Assembly (NCBI GenBank): GCA_964418835.1
Contig: CAYQNJ010000002.1
Coordinates: 62,001-126,000 of the forward strand
Direction: 5' to 3'
Origin: UBA9076 sp964418835
GTDB taxonomy: Bacteria > Bacillota_I > Bacilli_A > Erysipelotrichales > Erysipelotrichaceae
DNA: 64,000 bases
Positions 16,805 to 25,335 of the stretch are shown here, piece after piece. The number at the start of each line of letters is the position of its first letter. Position 1 is the first letter of the stretch. The position numbers and the translations under genes were made by a program. The notes beneath the pieces were generated by a model that was not told the DNA's origin, did not search any database, and saw nothing but the letters and a program-made list of their open reading frames with translations.

Positions 16805-17854
16805 ATGAATTCATTTAAAAAAGCTTTGAAAAGTAATGCTTTTAATTTTTTGTCGGTAGTATTCTTTACGACAATTGTTTTGTGGTTTACTTTGAAAGAT
16901 GTTTATAAGGAAGTTTTTGCGATACTTAGATCTGCGAATATTTGGTGGATATTAGTAATTGTATTAATTTCCGTATTTATACAAGGAGTTATTGGTTTAG
17001 GATTAAAACTTTTAACTAATTTATCTAATCCTCATTACAAACTTAAACAAGGTATTATAAATGCTTTTGTGGCTAGTTTTTTTCATGGTGTTACTCCTAG
17101 TGCATCTGGTGGTCAGTTTGCACAAGTTTATATATTTAAAAAACAAGGTGTAGATTTTAGTGATTCTGCAAGTATTTTATGGATGGATTTTATTATTTAT
17201 CAAGCTACTATGGTATTAGTAGTATTGTGTCTTTTAGTAATTAGGTTTACATATTTCAAAACTCATTTTACTAATCTATTTCCTTTGGTTTTAACTGGTT
17301 TTTTAATTAACTCTGCAGTTATTATTGGATTGTGGGCTTTGGGAAGATTTCCTAAAGTATATAGATTTGTTTCAACTAAAGGTATTGAAATTGGTTACAA
17401 AATTAAAATTGTTAAGGATAAAGATAAGGCTCACGAAAACTTAGATGTACAGCTAAAGAGATTTGATAGAGAAACACAAAGATTACAAACTCATAAATTA
17501 CTGATAGTAAAGGTAGTATTAGTTAATGTAGTTAGGTTATGTTTATATTACAGTTTGCCTTTCTTTTGTGCTAAGGCACTTAATATACCTGTAGATATAA
17601 GTATGCTTATAGATATAATGGCGTTATCTTCATATGTGAGTATGGTTAATGCATTCATTCCAATACCAGGTGCTTCTGGTGGTACTGAAGCTATGTTTGT
17701 AATTATGTTTAGTGCATTATTTAATAGTGTTTGGGCTAGTAGTATAATGATTGTTTGGAGAATAGCTACTTACTATTTGATCATGTTACTTGGTGGTATG
17801 GTGTTTGTATATGCTAAACAGCAAAAAGATGTTATTTTTGAAGGTGAGGATTGA
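16805..17854 (+). CDS. Flippase-like membrane protein (lysylphosphatidylglycerol synthase TM-like, UPF0104/YbhN family)
   Basis: A 349-residue polytopic protein with about eight hydrophobic segments. It carries the family's ASFFHGVTPSASGGQFAQV and FIPIPGASGGTEAMFV motifs, as in the membrane half of MprF and the YbhN/AglD group. No synthetase domain is attached. Between two glycolipid glycosyltransferases it most likely moves or handles the lipid product across the membrane. That is inference, since the family's biochemistry is poorly defined. Translation appears leaderless. The next gene begins 4 bases after its stop. Confidence 0.85.
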   Translation: MNSFKKALKSNAFNFLSVVFFTTIVLWFTLKDVYKEVFAILRSANIWWILVIVLISVFIQGVIGLGLKLLTNLSNPHYKLKQGIINAFVASFFHGVTPSASGGQFAQVYIFKKQGVDFSDSASILWMDFIIYQATMVLVVLCLLVIRFTYFKTHFTNLFPLVLTGFLINSAVIIGLWALGRFPKVYRFVSTKGIEIGYKIKIVKDKDKAHENLDVQLKRFDRETQRLQTHKLLIVKVVLVNVVRLCLYYSLPFFCAKALNIPVDISMLIDIMALSSYVSMVNAFIPIPGASGGTEAMFVIMFSALFNSVWASSIMIVWRIATYYLIMLLGGMVFVYAKQQKDVIFEGED

Positions 17855-17858
17855 TTAG

Positions 17859-19847
17859 ATGAAAATTGGATTATTTGGAGATACTTATCTTCCTGAGATA
17901 AATGGTGTTGCGACAAGTATCAAAACATTAGAAGATGAACTAACAAAACTAGGTCATGAGGTTTACATTATAACTACAAAACCTGAATTTTCTAAACCAG
18001 AACTTAATGATAGAGTTTTAAGGTTACCTGGACTAGAATTAAAATTTTTATATGGATATGTTTTAACATCACCATTTCAAATAAGTGCTTTTAATATTAT
18101 TAAATCATTAGATTTAGATATAATTCATGCACATACTGAGTTTAGTATTGGTATATTTGCTAGAATTTGTTCTAGATTATTATCTATTCCACTTGTTAGT
18201 ACTTATCACACAACTTATGAGGACTATACTCATTATGTAAACTTTATAAATTCTAATATGGTTGATAATGTAGCAAAAAAATTAGTAGCAAAACTAAGTA
18301 AACTTTATGGAGATTCTAGTATTGAAGTAATATCGCCTAGTGAAAAAACTAAAGAGATGTTGTTAAGATATGATATTAGAAGTGATATACATGTAGTTCC
18401 TACAGGTTTAGATTTGAAAAGATTTAATAAAGATAATAAGGATATAAATAAAGTTAAAGAAATAAGACAACAATATGGTGTTTTAGATAATGAATTATTA
18501 GTTATTTCATTAGGAAGAATTGCAGAAGAAAAAAGTATTGATGTAGTTATAAATGGATTTAAATACATTAAAGAAAAAAGTATTAAGGCTAAACTATTAA
18601 TAGTTGGTGGAGGACCAGGAGAGGATAGTCTAAAGAAACAAGTTAATAATTTAAAACTTGAAGACTATGTAATATTTGCAGGTAAAAAGCCATCAGACAT
18701 AGTACCTAGTTACTATTTAGCTTCTGATGTATTTGTGTCCGCAAGTTTAACTGAAACTCAAGGGTTAACTTTTATTGAAGCTTTGGCTAGTGGTTTACCT
18801 GTTTTTGCTAGACCTGATGATGTATTAAATGAATTAGTATATGAAGGAAAGACTGGTTACTATTTTAATACACCTGAAGAGTTATCTATAAAACTTGAGG
18901 AATATATAAAGTTAAATAATTTAGATAAAGAAAATATCAAAGAGAATGCTATAGAAGTAGTTAAACCCTTTGATAGTGAAGAATTTGGAAAAAAAGTAGA
19001 AAGTATTTATAGAATTGCAATTGCAAAATATAAAGAAATGTATGTAATTGATGAAGTTAGAGTTAAAGAAGATCATGTTTTACTTATTGTTGAATCTCCA
19101 AATAAGGAGGAGTACAAGTTAATTGTCACAAATGAGACTTATACAAATGAAGGGTTAAGAAAAGATCAAAAGTTAAATGAAAGTACATTTGAGAAACTTA
19201 AAAAAGAAGAAGTTATAGTAAAGGCTTATCAATCTTGTATAAGTAAAATAGCTACAAGGGATAGGTCAAGAAAAGAAATATATGATTGGATTAATAACAA
19301 CTTTGATTGTGATATTAAAGATGTTAATGCAATTGTAGAAAAACTTGAGGATAGGGGTTATATAGATGATTATAGATTTGCAAAATCTAATATAGAATCT
19401 ATGAAGTTATCATTACAAGGAGAACAACGAATAATTCAAAATCTAAAAAAGAAGGGTATTCCTTATGAAATGATTGAAGAATTATTACAAGGTAGTGATA
19501 AGAATGAAGAAATTGAACATGCTATTAAATGGGCTAATAAGGTTAAAGTTACTATAAAAGATACTTCTGTTGCTATGAAGAAAAAGAAGTTGTATCAAAA
19601 GATGATGGTTCAAGGATATAGTCATGATACTATCTCAATGGCTATGGAACATATTAGTTTTGTGGATGATGAAAATTCTGAAATTGATAACCTTAGAAAA
19701 GCAGCAATTAAAGCAAGAAAAAAATATGAAAATAAGTTTGATGGTTATAAACTAAGAAATAATATATTTAGATATTTATTTAGTATAGGTTTTAGAACCG
19801 AAGATATATATGTAGTATTAGATGAAATGGAGTGGGATGATGAATAA
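17859..19847 (+). CDS. Fusion of a GT4 glycosyltransferase (glucosyl-diacylglycerol synthase-like) and full-length RecX
   Basis: Residues 1 to about 390 are a GT-B enzyme close to alpha-monoglucosyl-diacylglycerol synthases: N-terminal LFGDTYLPEINGVATSI, then STYHTTYEDYTHYV, and the donor site ETQGLTFIEALASGLPVFA. Residues 394-662 are a complete RecX, the RecA filament modulator. It has three-helix repeats and hallmarks such as SRKEIYDWI, LEDRGYIDDYRFAKS and FRYLFSIGFRTEDI. The RecX part begins at an internal Met (base 19038), and its 269 residues match a normal free-standing RecX. No strong ribosome site precedes it. The reading frame is continuous with no sign of a slip. The two halves act in unrelated processes (membrane glycolipid and recombination). 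Confidence 0.92.
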   Translation: MKIGLFGDTYLPEINGVATSIKTLEDELTKLGHEVYIITTKPEFSKPELNDRVLRLPGLELKFLYGYVLTSPFQISAFNIIKSLDLDIIHAHTEFSIGIFARICSRLLSIPLVSTYHTTYEDYTHYVNFINSNMVDNVAKKLVAKLSKLYGDSSIEVISPSEKTKEMLLRYDIRSDIHVVPTGLDLKRFNKDNKDINKVKEIRQQYGVLDNELLVISLGRIAEEKSIDVVINGFKYIKEKSIKAKLLIVGGGPGEDSLKKQVNNLKLEDYVIFAGKKPSDIVPSYYLASDVFVSASLTETQGLTFIEALASGLPVFARPDDVLNELVYEGKTGYYFNTPEELSIKLEEYIKLNNLDKENIKENAIEVVKPFDSEEFGKKVESIYRIAIAKYKEMYVIDEVRVKEDHVLLIVESPNKEEYKLIVTNETYTNEGLRKDQKLNESTFEKLKKEEVIVKAYQSCISKIATRDRSRKEIYDWINNNFDCDIKDVNAIVEKLEDRGYIDDYRFAKSNIESMKLSLQGEQRIIQNLKKKGIPYEMIEELLQGSDKNEEIEHAIKWANKVKVTIKDTSVAMKKKKLYQKMMVQGYSHDTISMAMEHISFVDDENSEIDNLRKAAIKARKKYENKFDGYKLRNNIFRYLFSIGFRTEDIYVVLDEMEWDDE

Positions 19848-20778
19848 ATTAATAGAAACATTTGAAAGTAAAGATAGTATAAATCAACCCTTGTTTATTA
19901 AAGGTGTTTTAAAAGGAGCAACTGATAAAGGAGCTCCTTATTTAACAATCACATTACAAGATAAAAGTGGTAGTATTCACGCAAAGTTATGGAATGTTAC
20001 AAATGCACAAGAAGTTATTGCTGAAGTTGGTAAGGTAGTAATGATTAATGGTGATGTTATTGAATATAATAATACATTACAGTTAAGAATTAGAAACATA
20101 AGCGAGTTAGATCAAAAAGAAGTTAATATGGATGATTTTATTATGAAATCTAATATATCTATTGATGATTTAAAAAATGAAATACAAGTTACTATTTCAT
20201 CTTTGAAAAATAATAATTATAGAAATATTATTAGTAGAGTTTATAAGGATATAGGGGATGAGTTTTATGAATATCCTGCAGCTGCTAAAATTCATCATAG
20301 TTTTATGGGTGGTCTAGCAGTTCATGTTTGTGCAATGGTTAAACTTGGAAATGTTATATGTGAGCTTTATCCTCAATTAAACAGAGATTTATTAATTTCT
20401 GGTATCTTAACTCATGATATAGGTAAAATGATTGAATTTAATGGTCCTATCACTACAGAATACACTTTAGAGGGTAAGTTAATTGGTCATATATCTATTA
20501 TGCAAGGTAGATTGATGCAAATATCTAAAGAATTAGGTATAGAAGATAGTGAAGAGTCAATATTATTAAGACATATGGTATTAAGTCATCATGGACAATA
20601 TGAGTATGGTTCTCCAGTATTACCTATGATTCAAGAGGCTGAAGTATTGTATTTAATTGATAATTTAGATGCTAGACTAAACACTTTAGACTCAGCATTA
20701 AAACAAGTAAAACCTGGTAGTTTTACTTCTAGAATGTTTTCTTTAGAAAATAGAGCTTTCTATAAGCCAAAAGAATAA
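19840..20778 (+). CDS. yhaM: 3'-5' exoribonuclease YhaM
   Basis: Degrades RNA (and single-stranded DNA) from the 3' end. The 312-residue protein has an N-terminal OB-fold nucleic-acid domain (LTITLQDKSGSIHAKLWN) and a C-terminal HD domain with metal ligands in IHHSFMGGLAVHV, LTHDIGKM and VLSHHGQYEYGSP. The start chosen is the second of two adjacent ATGs (19840), after GGAGTGGG at 19829-19836. The gene overlaps the recX fusion by 8 bases, so it is translationally coupled. It is followed after 2 bases by a GNAT gene. Confidence 0.93.
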   Translation: MNKLIETFESKDSINQPLFIKGVLKGATDKGAPYLTITLQDKSGSIHAKLWNVTNAQEVIAEVGKVVMINGDVIEYNNTLQLRIRNISELDQKEVNMDDFIMKSNISIDDLKNEIQVTISSLKNNNYRNIISRVYKDIGDEFYEYPAAAKIHHSFMGGLAVHVCAMVKLGNVICELYPQLNRDLLISGILTHDIGKMIEFNGPITTEYTLEGKLIGHISIMQGRLMQISKELGIEDSEESILLRHMVLSHHGQYEYGSPVLPMIQEAEVLYLIDNLDARLNTLDSALKQVKPGSFTSRMFSLENRAFYKPKE

Positions 20779-20780
20779 TT

Positions 20781-21242
20781 TTGAGTATTGAATATAAAAA
20801 AATAGTTGTTTCTAATGATTATTTAAATGAACTTTATAACCTTTCTAAAGAGTGGTATTTAGAAAAATCTTGTCCTTCTTATAGCGTTAATAATCCTAAC
20901 TATTATTTAGATAAAGAAATATTTATAGCTTTATTAAATAATAAAATAATTGGTTATTCTTTAGGAAAAATAAAAGAACTTAAATCAAAAACTTCATATA
21001 ATTGTATTGGTGACAAAGCTTTTGAACTTGATGAAATGTATGTTTCAAAACAATATAGAAATAAAGGTATTGGGAAAAGTTTATTTAAATTTATAGAAGA
21101 TTATTATAATAATGAAATTGATGTTATTAAATTAATCGCAACTTCTTATGAATATGAAAAACTATTGAAGTTTTATATTGAAGAACTTGGATTGGACTTT
21201 AACCATGCATTATTAGTAAAAAGATTGAAAAAATCGATTTAA
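20781..21242 (+). CDS. GNAT family N-acetyltransferase
   Basis: A 153-residue acetyl-CoA-dependent acyltransferase of unknown substrate. The acetyl-CoA site is visible as LDEMYVSKQYRNKGIGKSLFKFIE (motif A with the R/Q-x-x-G-x-G/A pattern). The likely start is TTG at 20781, two bases after yhaM. There is no strong ribosome site, so reinitiation from yhaM is plausible. Its stop overlaps the stop of the convergent HIT gene inside a terminator loop. Confidence 0.82.
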   Translation: MSIEYKKIVVSNDYLNELYNLSKEWYLEKSCPSYSVNNPNYYLDKEIFIALLNNKIIGYSLGKIKELKSKTSYNCIGDKAFELDEMYVSKQYRNKGIGKSLFKFIEDYYNNEIDVIKLIATSYEYEKLLKFYIEELGLDFNHALLVKRLKKSI

Positions 21243-21254
21243 TTATCGATTTTT
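21229..21254. terminator. Bidirectional terminator with overlapping stop codons in the loop
   Basis: AAAAATCGAT (21229-21238) pairs with ATCGATTTTT (21245-21254). The loop begins TTAA, giving TAA on the minus strand (21239-21241) and TAA on the plus strand (21240-21242). There are T-runs in both directions. Confidence 0.9.
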
Positions 21255-21640
21255 ATTTTATTTAAGATTTCTTGTAAATTGAATTCACTTTTTCTATCAA
21301 ATGATATCGTTACTTCATCATTTTCATCATATCTAGGTATTATATGAAAGTGAATATGATGTACTGATTGTCCAGCTGATTCATTTGTATTATTTAGTAT
21401 GTTTAATCCAGTAGCATTCATATTGGTTACTATTTTATTTGATAGATTCTTTGTAAGAACTATTAGTTTTTCTAATGTTTTATTATCAATTTCTAGTATG
21501 TCCTTTATATGTTTTTTTGGAAATACTAATGTATGTCCATTTGTAGTTTGAGCTATATCCAAAATGGCTAAGAATTCATCATCTTCATAAACCTTATAGC
21601 TTGGTATTTCATTATTAATTATTTTACAAAATATGCACAT
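21239..21640 (-). CDS. hit: HIT family nucleotide-binding protein
   Basis: A 133-residue histidine-triad hydrolase that cleaves nucleoside phosphoramidates or dinucleoside polyphosphates. The triad is seen as SVHHIHFHIIPRY (H-x-H-x-H), with the N-terminal CIFCKIINNEIPSYKVYEDD that can bind zinc. AGGAGG precedes the ATG, and a TATAAT box on the minus strand lies just upstream of it. It sits downstream of the prsA-like genes, separated from them by a terminator hairpin. Confidence 0.95.
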   Translation of the reverse strand: MCIFCKIINNEIPSYKVYEDDEFLAILDIAQTTNGHTLVFPKKHIKDILEIDNKTLEKLIVLTKNLSNKIVTNMNATGLNILNNTNESAGQSVHHIHFHIIPRYDENDEVTISFDRKSEFNLQEILNKIKIDN

Positions 21641-21668
21641 TATTAATTCCTCCTAAGATGATTATAAT

Positions 21669-21696
21669 AAAAATAATGCCTTTTGGCATTATTTTT
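21669..21696 (-). terminator. Terminator of the prsA-like operon
   Basis: AAAAATAATGCC (21669-21680) and GGCATTATTTTT (21685-21696) form a perfect 12-bp stem with loop TTTT. On the minus strand it is followed by Ts. The stop codon of the lipoprotein gene (21689-21691) lies in the arm. Confidence 0.88.
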
Positions 21697-22543
21697 GTAC
21701 TACATAATTTGGATAGCTTGCTTTCATAGCGTCAAACAATGTTTTATCATAAATAGTAAACTTATATTTATTAAAATAGTATGAATCTGATTTATTAGCT
21801 ATTGTATCGTATTTAGCTAGTGTTTCTACTACTTCTTGTTGGATATTGTTTGGATCTGTTTCAAGTATTTTAATGATATATGTTGTAACACCATCAGTAG
21901 AAGGTATCATCGCAAAATCATCTGTAGTGCTCGCTGTATTTACTATAGACATTACATCAGGGGTGTATGTACTTTCTGGTGTAATAATTTCTGCAACTCC
22001 AGTTGAGTTTGATTCATATGCAGTTGCAACTTCTTGTGGGTCAGTACCATTTTTTAGTTCTACTAATGCTGCATTTGCTGAATCAGTGTTAGAGAATGAT
22101 AATACTACTGCTTTTCTAGGATTATATTCTTTTACAAGTTCATCCCAATTTTCATAAACATACTTATTTACAAGTTCTGTTAATTTTAAATTAACTAATA
22201 TTGATTTAGAGAATGATTCTTCTGAATCATAACCATATGATTGTAAGAAATAATCCCAGTTTTCTCCATACATTGCTTTAGCGCCTTCAACTTGTTCACT
22301 TACTTTAGTATTTAATTCATCAGTTGTTTCAACTTCTGCATCTACTACTTTTTCAGTAGCATCACTTACTGTATAGTAAGCTCCATAGTTTGCTAATAAG
22401 CTACTATACACTTCACCTTTAGTAATGCTTGTATTTCCTACTTTAACTATTTCTTCATTAGGGTTGTTTACTGTAGCGTGTGCATCTTGACATCCTGTTA
22501 GTAATAAAAGGGCAGATGCAATGATTAATAATAATTTTTTCAT
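21689..22543 (-). CDS. PrsA/SurA-like lipoprotein without a clear PPIase domain
   Basis: A 284-residue secreted lipoprotein with a signal peptide and lipobox LLTGC (Cys18). The N-terminal region (VKVGNTSITKGEVYSSLL) matches the chaperone segment of PrsA/SurA/trigger-factor-like proteins. The region where a parvulin domain should lie (KAVVLSFSNTDSANAALVELKNG onward) keeps the spacing but lacks the usual signature, so isomerase activity is doubtful. It probably assists folding of exported proteins at the membrane-wall interface. It is second in an operon with the parvulin protein upstream (11-base gap with AGGAGGAAAG). Confidence 0.82.
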   Translation of the reverse strand: MKKLLLIIASALLLLTGCQDAHATVNNPNEEIVKVGNTSITKGEVYSSLLANYGAYYTVSDATEKVVDAEVETTDELNTKVSEQVEGAKAMYGENWDYFLQSYGYDSEESFSKSILVNLKLTELVNKYVYENWDELVKEYNPRKAVVLSFSNTDSANAALVELKNGTDPQEVATAYESNSTGVAEIITPESTYTPDVMSIVNTASTTDDFAMIPSTDGVTTYIIKILETDPNNIQQEVVETLAKYDTIANKSDSYYFNKYKFTIYDKTLFDAMKASYPNYVVQK

Positions 22544-22554
22544 TTTCTTTCCTC

Positions 22555-23535
22555 CTATTTAACTTGGTCTTCGATACCTAAATATTTAATGATTTCTGTT
22601 TTTAATTCTTGATTGTCTTTAAAATCTATTCCTACTTCTTCTATCTTATTCCAAATAGCTAAACTTTGTATTTGTGGGTCATATGCGAATAATGCATCTA
22701 AGAATCCAGGATCAGTTTTTAATGTTTCAAGTGAATTAGAATCTACTTTTATTAAGTGTTTACCATATTGAGTAGTTACCCATTCACTAGTTTCACCTTC
22801 ATTTAATAAAAGCATAGCTTCTAAGAATTCTGGTACAAACTGTGTATCTTTTGTGGATAATCCTAAACTACCATTAGTTGCTGCACTTCCTGTATCATCA
22901 GAGAATTGAGAAGCAACAGTTCCAAAATCTGTTCCTTTTGCTAACTCATCTTCTATTTGTTTAACTTTTGCAAGTTCTTCTTCTGTAGGGTTTGCAGGGT
23001 CTACCATTTGAACTAAGATATGGCTAACCATTCTAGGTTTCATTTCATTCATATATGGAGTAGTTGTTGTATCAGGATTGTTATCTATGTATTCAGTTAA
23101 TACTGTGTTTAGTTTTTGTAATTGAATTAAGTAGTCTTCAAGCTGATCAACTCTTTCATATCCTAATTGTTTTAGTGCTGCTAATAATTGAGTTTCATAT
23201 TCAGCACCATATTGATTTTGAAAGTTAGTTATTACATTTGCTGCATTTAATTTTGCAGTTTCTTTCATTTCCTCTGTAGTTTCTACTGATTGTTCTACTG
23301 CAGCTGCTTGTATCTTAGTAAATATTGCAGAAACACCTGCTCTATCATACAAGTCTGTGTATAGTTCATCAGCTGTTTTATCAATGTCATTTATAGAATA
23401 TACTACTTTATTACCATTAACAGTTTTTCCAGGTAATACATCTTTGTTTGTGTCATATATAAAATATCCAATAACACCAACTAAGAATAATATTACTAAA
23501 CTGACAAACCAATATTTTTTTATAAAATTTGTCAT
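22555..23535 (-). CDS. Membrane-anchored foldase with parvulin-type (PpiC) domain, PrsA-like
   Basis: A 326-residue protein with a single N-terminal membrane segment (residues about 9-27) and no lipobox Cys. A SurA/PrsA-type helical N-domain follows. The rotamase domain (about 168-260) shows SHILVQMVDPANPT, FGTVASQFSDDTGSAATNGSLG and WVTTQYGKHLIKV. It would catalyse prolyl isomerisation and chaperone folding of exported proteins. A good promoter precedes it on the minus strand (23563-23591), and AAGGAGGAATT precedes the ATG. The downstream lipoprotein appears to be a diverged partner. Confidence 0.88.
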   Translation of the reverse strand: MTNFIKKYWFVSLVILFLVGVIGYFIYDTNKDVLPGKTVNGNKVVYSINDIDKTADELYTDLYDRAGVSAIFTKIQAAAVEQSVETTEEMKETAKLNAANVITNFQNQYGAEYETQLLAALKQLGYERVDQLEDYLIQLQKLNTVLTEYIDNNPDTTTTPYMNEMKPRMVSHILVQMVDPANPTEEELAKVKQIEDELAKGTDFGTVASQFSDDTGSAATNGSLGLSTKDTQFVPEFLEAMLLLNEGETSEWVTTQYGKHLIKVDSNSLETLKTDPGFLDALFAYDPQIQSLAIWNKIEEVGIDFKDNQELKTEIIKYLGIEDQVK

Positions 23536-23562
23536 AATTCCTCCTTGTTGAATAACTTAGAC

Positions 23563-23591
23563 ATTATAAAATATTTACTATTTAAATGCAA
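23563..23591 (-). promoter_or_regulatory. Promoter of the prsA-like operon
   Basis: On the minus strand TTGCAT (23591-23586), 17 bases, TATAAT (23568-23563). The region to 23689 holds nothing else recognisable. Confidence 0.72.
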
Positions 23592-23689
23592 TTTAATATG
23601 CATTATTAGTATGTTTGAGCATCTGAATTTTTTGTGAACATGTTATGTGTTACATTTAGATAGTAATATAAAACAATTACTTTGCTTCG

Positions 23690-23698
23690 TGATATAAT
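23690..23698 (+). promoter_or_regulatory. Extended -10 promoter of the suf operon
   Basis: TGATATAAT at 23690-23698, identical to the element before the 6S-like RNA. GGAAAGGTG follows as the ribosome site for sufC. No operator motif was recognised. Confidence 0.65.
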
Positions 23699-23725
23699 TG
23701 ACTAGAAATTGGAAAGGTGAATTAA

Positions 23726-24544
23726 ATGAAAGAATTAATAATAAAAGACTTACATGTAGAAATAGATGGAAGAGAAATATTAAAAGGAATTAATTTAACT
23801 ATAAAACAGGGAGAAATACATGCAATAATGGGTCCAAATGGTAATGGTAAAAGTACATTATTATCAGCAATTATGGGACATCCTAGATATAAAGTAACAA
23901 AAGGTAGTATTAAATTTGATAATAAAGATGTATTAGAAATGGAAATAGATGAAAGAAGTAGAGCTGGAATCTTTTTAGCTATGCAATATCCTCAAGAAAT
24001 TCCTGGAGTTACTAATAGTGATTTTTTAAGGGCTGCCATGAATGCTAGAAGTGAAAAACCTGTTTCTTTATTTAAGTTTATAAAGGAATTAGAATCTAAT
24101 ATTTCTGCTTTAGAAATGAAACAAGATTTAGCTCATAGATTTTTAAATGAAGGTTTTTCTGGTGGTGAAAAGAAAAGAAATGAAATACTACAAATGAAAT
24201 TATTAAAACCTAGTATTGCTATGCTTGATGAAATTGATAGTGGATTAGATGTTGATGCCATTAAGGTTGTAGCTAATGCGATAGTAGAAGAGTTTGAAAA
24301 GAATAATTTAGGTTTGATGATAGTATCTCACTATGAAAGGTTCTATGAACTTGTAAAACCTACACATGCACATGCGATGGTTGATGGAAAGATTGTAGTG
24401 AGTGGTGATTTTGATTTAGTTAAGAGGATTGATACAGAAGGATATGATTGGTTATATAAAGAATACAATGTGCAACCTAGTGCTCAGGTAGAACCTGTAA
24501 TGATATCTTCTTTAGGATCTTGTGGAGCTAATAAAAGAGGTTAA
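23726..24544 (+). CDS. sufC: Fe-S cluster assembly ATPase SufC
   Basis: ABC-type ATPase of the SufBC(2)D scaffold that builds iron-sulfur clusters. Walker A is GPNGNGKST near residue 36. The signature is the Suf-typical FSGGEKKRNEILQM, followed by Walker B AMLDEIDSGLD and the H-loop IVSHYERF. The 272 residues exceed the usual length by about 20. The extra tail (QVEPVMISSLGSCGANKRG) contains a Cys and is not part of the ATPase fold. It is first in the operon and is followed by sufD after 2 bases. Confidence 0.96.
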   Translation: MKELIIKDLHVEIDGREILKGINLTIKQGEIHAIMGPNGNGKSTLLSAIMGHPRYKVTKGSIKFDNKDVLEMEIDERSRAGIFLAMQYPQEIPGVTNSDFLRAAMNARSEKPVSLFKFIKELESNISALEMKQDLAHRFLNEGFSGGEKKRNEILQMKLLKPSIAMLDEIDSGLDVDAIKVVANAIVEEFEKNNLGLMIVSHYERFYELVKPTHAHAMVDGKIVVSGDFDLVKRIDTEGYDWLYKEYNVQPSAQVEPVMISSLGSCGANKRG

Positions 24545-24546
24545 TT

Positions 24547-25335
24547 ATGGATAGAATAATTAACTTAAAATCAGGTTATCAAGAAATTGTGATTGATAAT
24601 GAATATGAAAACATTACTTTATTAGGTAATTTAAAGTCTGATGTTCTACTTAGAGTTAAAGATTGTAAGGAAGTTAATATTACAAGTAATGTAAGTGATA
24701 GGGGTAATGTGACGCTTTTAATATGGAATGAATCAGAAGTTGAAACTAAATTTAATGAAGTTTATGAAGTTGATAGTAACTCAACTTTAAATATTGCTTA
24801 TGGTGATTTAAATGGCTCAGATATTATCAGAAACAGTACTGTTAATTTAAATGGTAGTTATGCTAGCGCCTTAGTAAAGAGTGCTTGTTTATGTAAGAAT
24901 AAAAAACATTATTCTTTAATAGTTAATTCTAAGGTTCCTTATACTAGTGGGAAAATGGAAAATTATAGTGTTGTGTTAGATGGCGGAAATTATAAGATGG
25001 ATGCGACTGGTCAAATAGAAAAAGGTGCATTTAAATCTGAAAGTCATCAAACATCAAGGGCTTTAAGTTTTGATGAGAATCAAGTTTCTACAATTATTCC
25101 TAAACTTATAATTGATGATAATGATGTTATGGCATCACATGCGACTAGTGTTGGTAGAGTTGATGATAATCAATTGATCTATATGCAATCTAGAGGTTTA
25201 ACTATTGGTGATGTTATGGCATTAGTAAGTACTGGATATTTATTACCAATCGCGGATTTTATTGATAATAAAGAATTAAGGGAGTCTTTAAGAAGTAATA
25301 TCGAAAGTATGGTGAATAAAGAATGTTCAATGTAG
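24547..25335 (+). CDS. sufD: SufD-family Fe-S scaffold protein, short form
   Basis: Scaffold partner of SufB and SufC. At 262 residues it is clearly shorter than typical SufD proteins (over 400), lacking the N-terminal helical region. It keeps the beta-helix core and the C-terminal SufBD segment (SHATSVGRVDDNQLIYMQSRGL). The frame is intact and the gene has a GAGG site, so it is a compact version rather than a broken gene. It overlaps sufS by 13 bases. Confidence 0.9.
   Translation: MDRIINLKSGYQEIVIDNEYENITLLGNLKSDVLLRVKDCKEVNITSNVSDRGNVTLLIWNESEVETKFNEVYEVDSNSTLNIAYGDLNGSDIIRNSTVNLNGSYASALVKSACLCKNKKHYSLIVNSKVPYTSGKMENYSVVLDGGNYKMDATGQIEKGAFKSESHQTSRALSFDENQVSTIIPKLIIDDNDVMASHATSVGRVDDNQLIYMQSRGLTIGDVMALVSTGYLLPIADFIDNKELRESLRSNIESMVNKECSM

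Noticed and set aside
19010..19060. Sequencing frameshift creating the GT-RecX fusion
   Set aside because: Both halves stay in the same frame with no homopolymer oddity or duplicated start/stop signal. It cannot be fully excluded without reads.
23592..23689. Hidden small gene or riboswitch in the gap between the prsA-like operon and suf
   Set aside because: Only divergent promoter elements could be recognised. There is no stable helix set or coding frame.
24547..25335. SufD as a truncated pseudogene
   Set aside because: The frame is intact, with a ribosome site, conserved C-terminal motifs and coupling to sufS.
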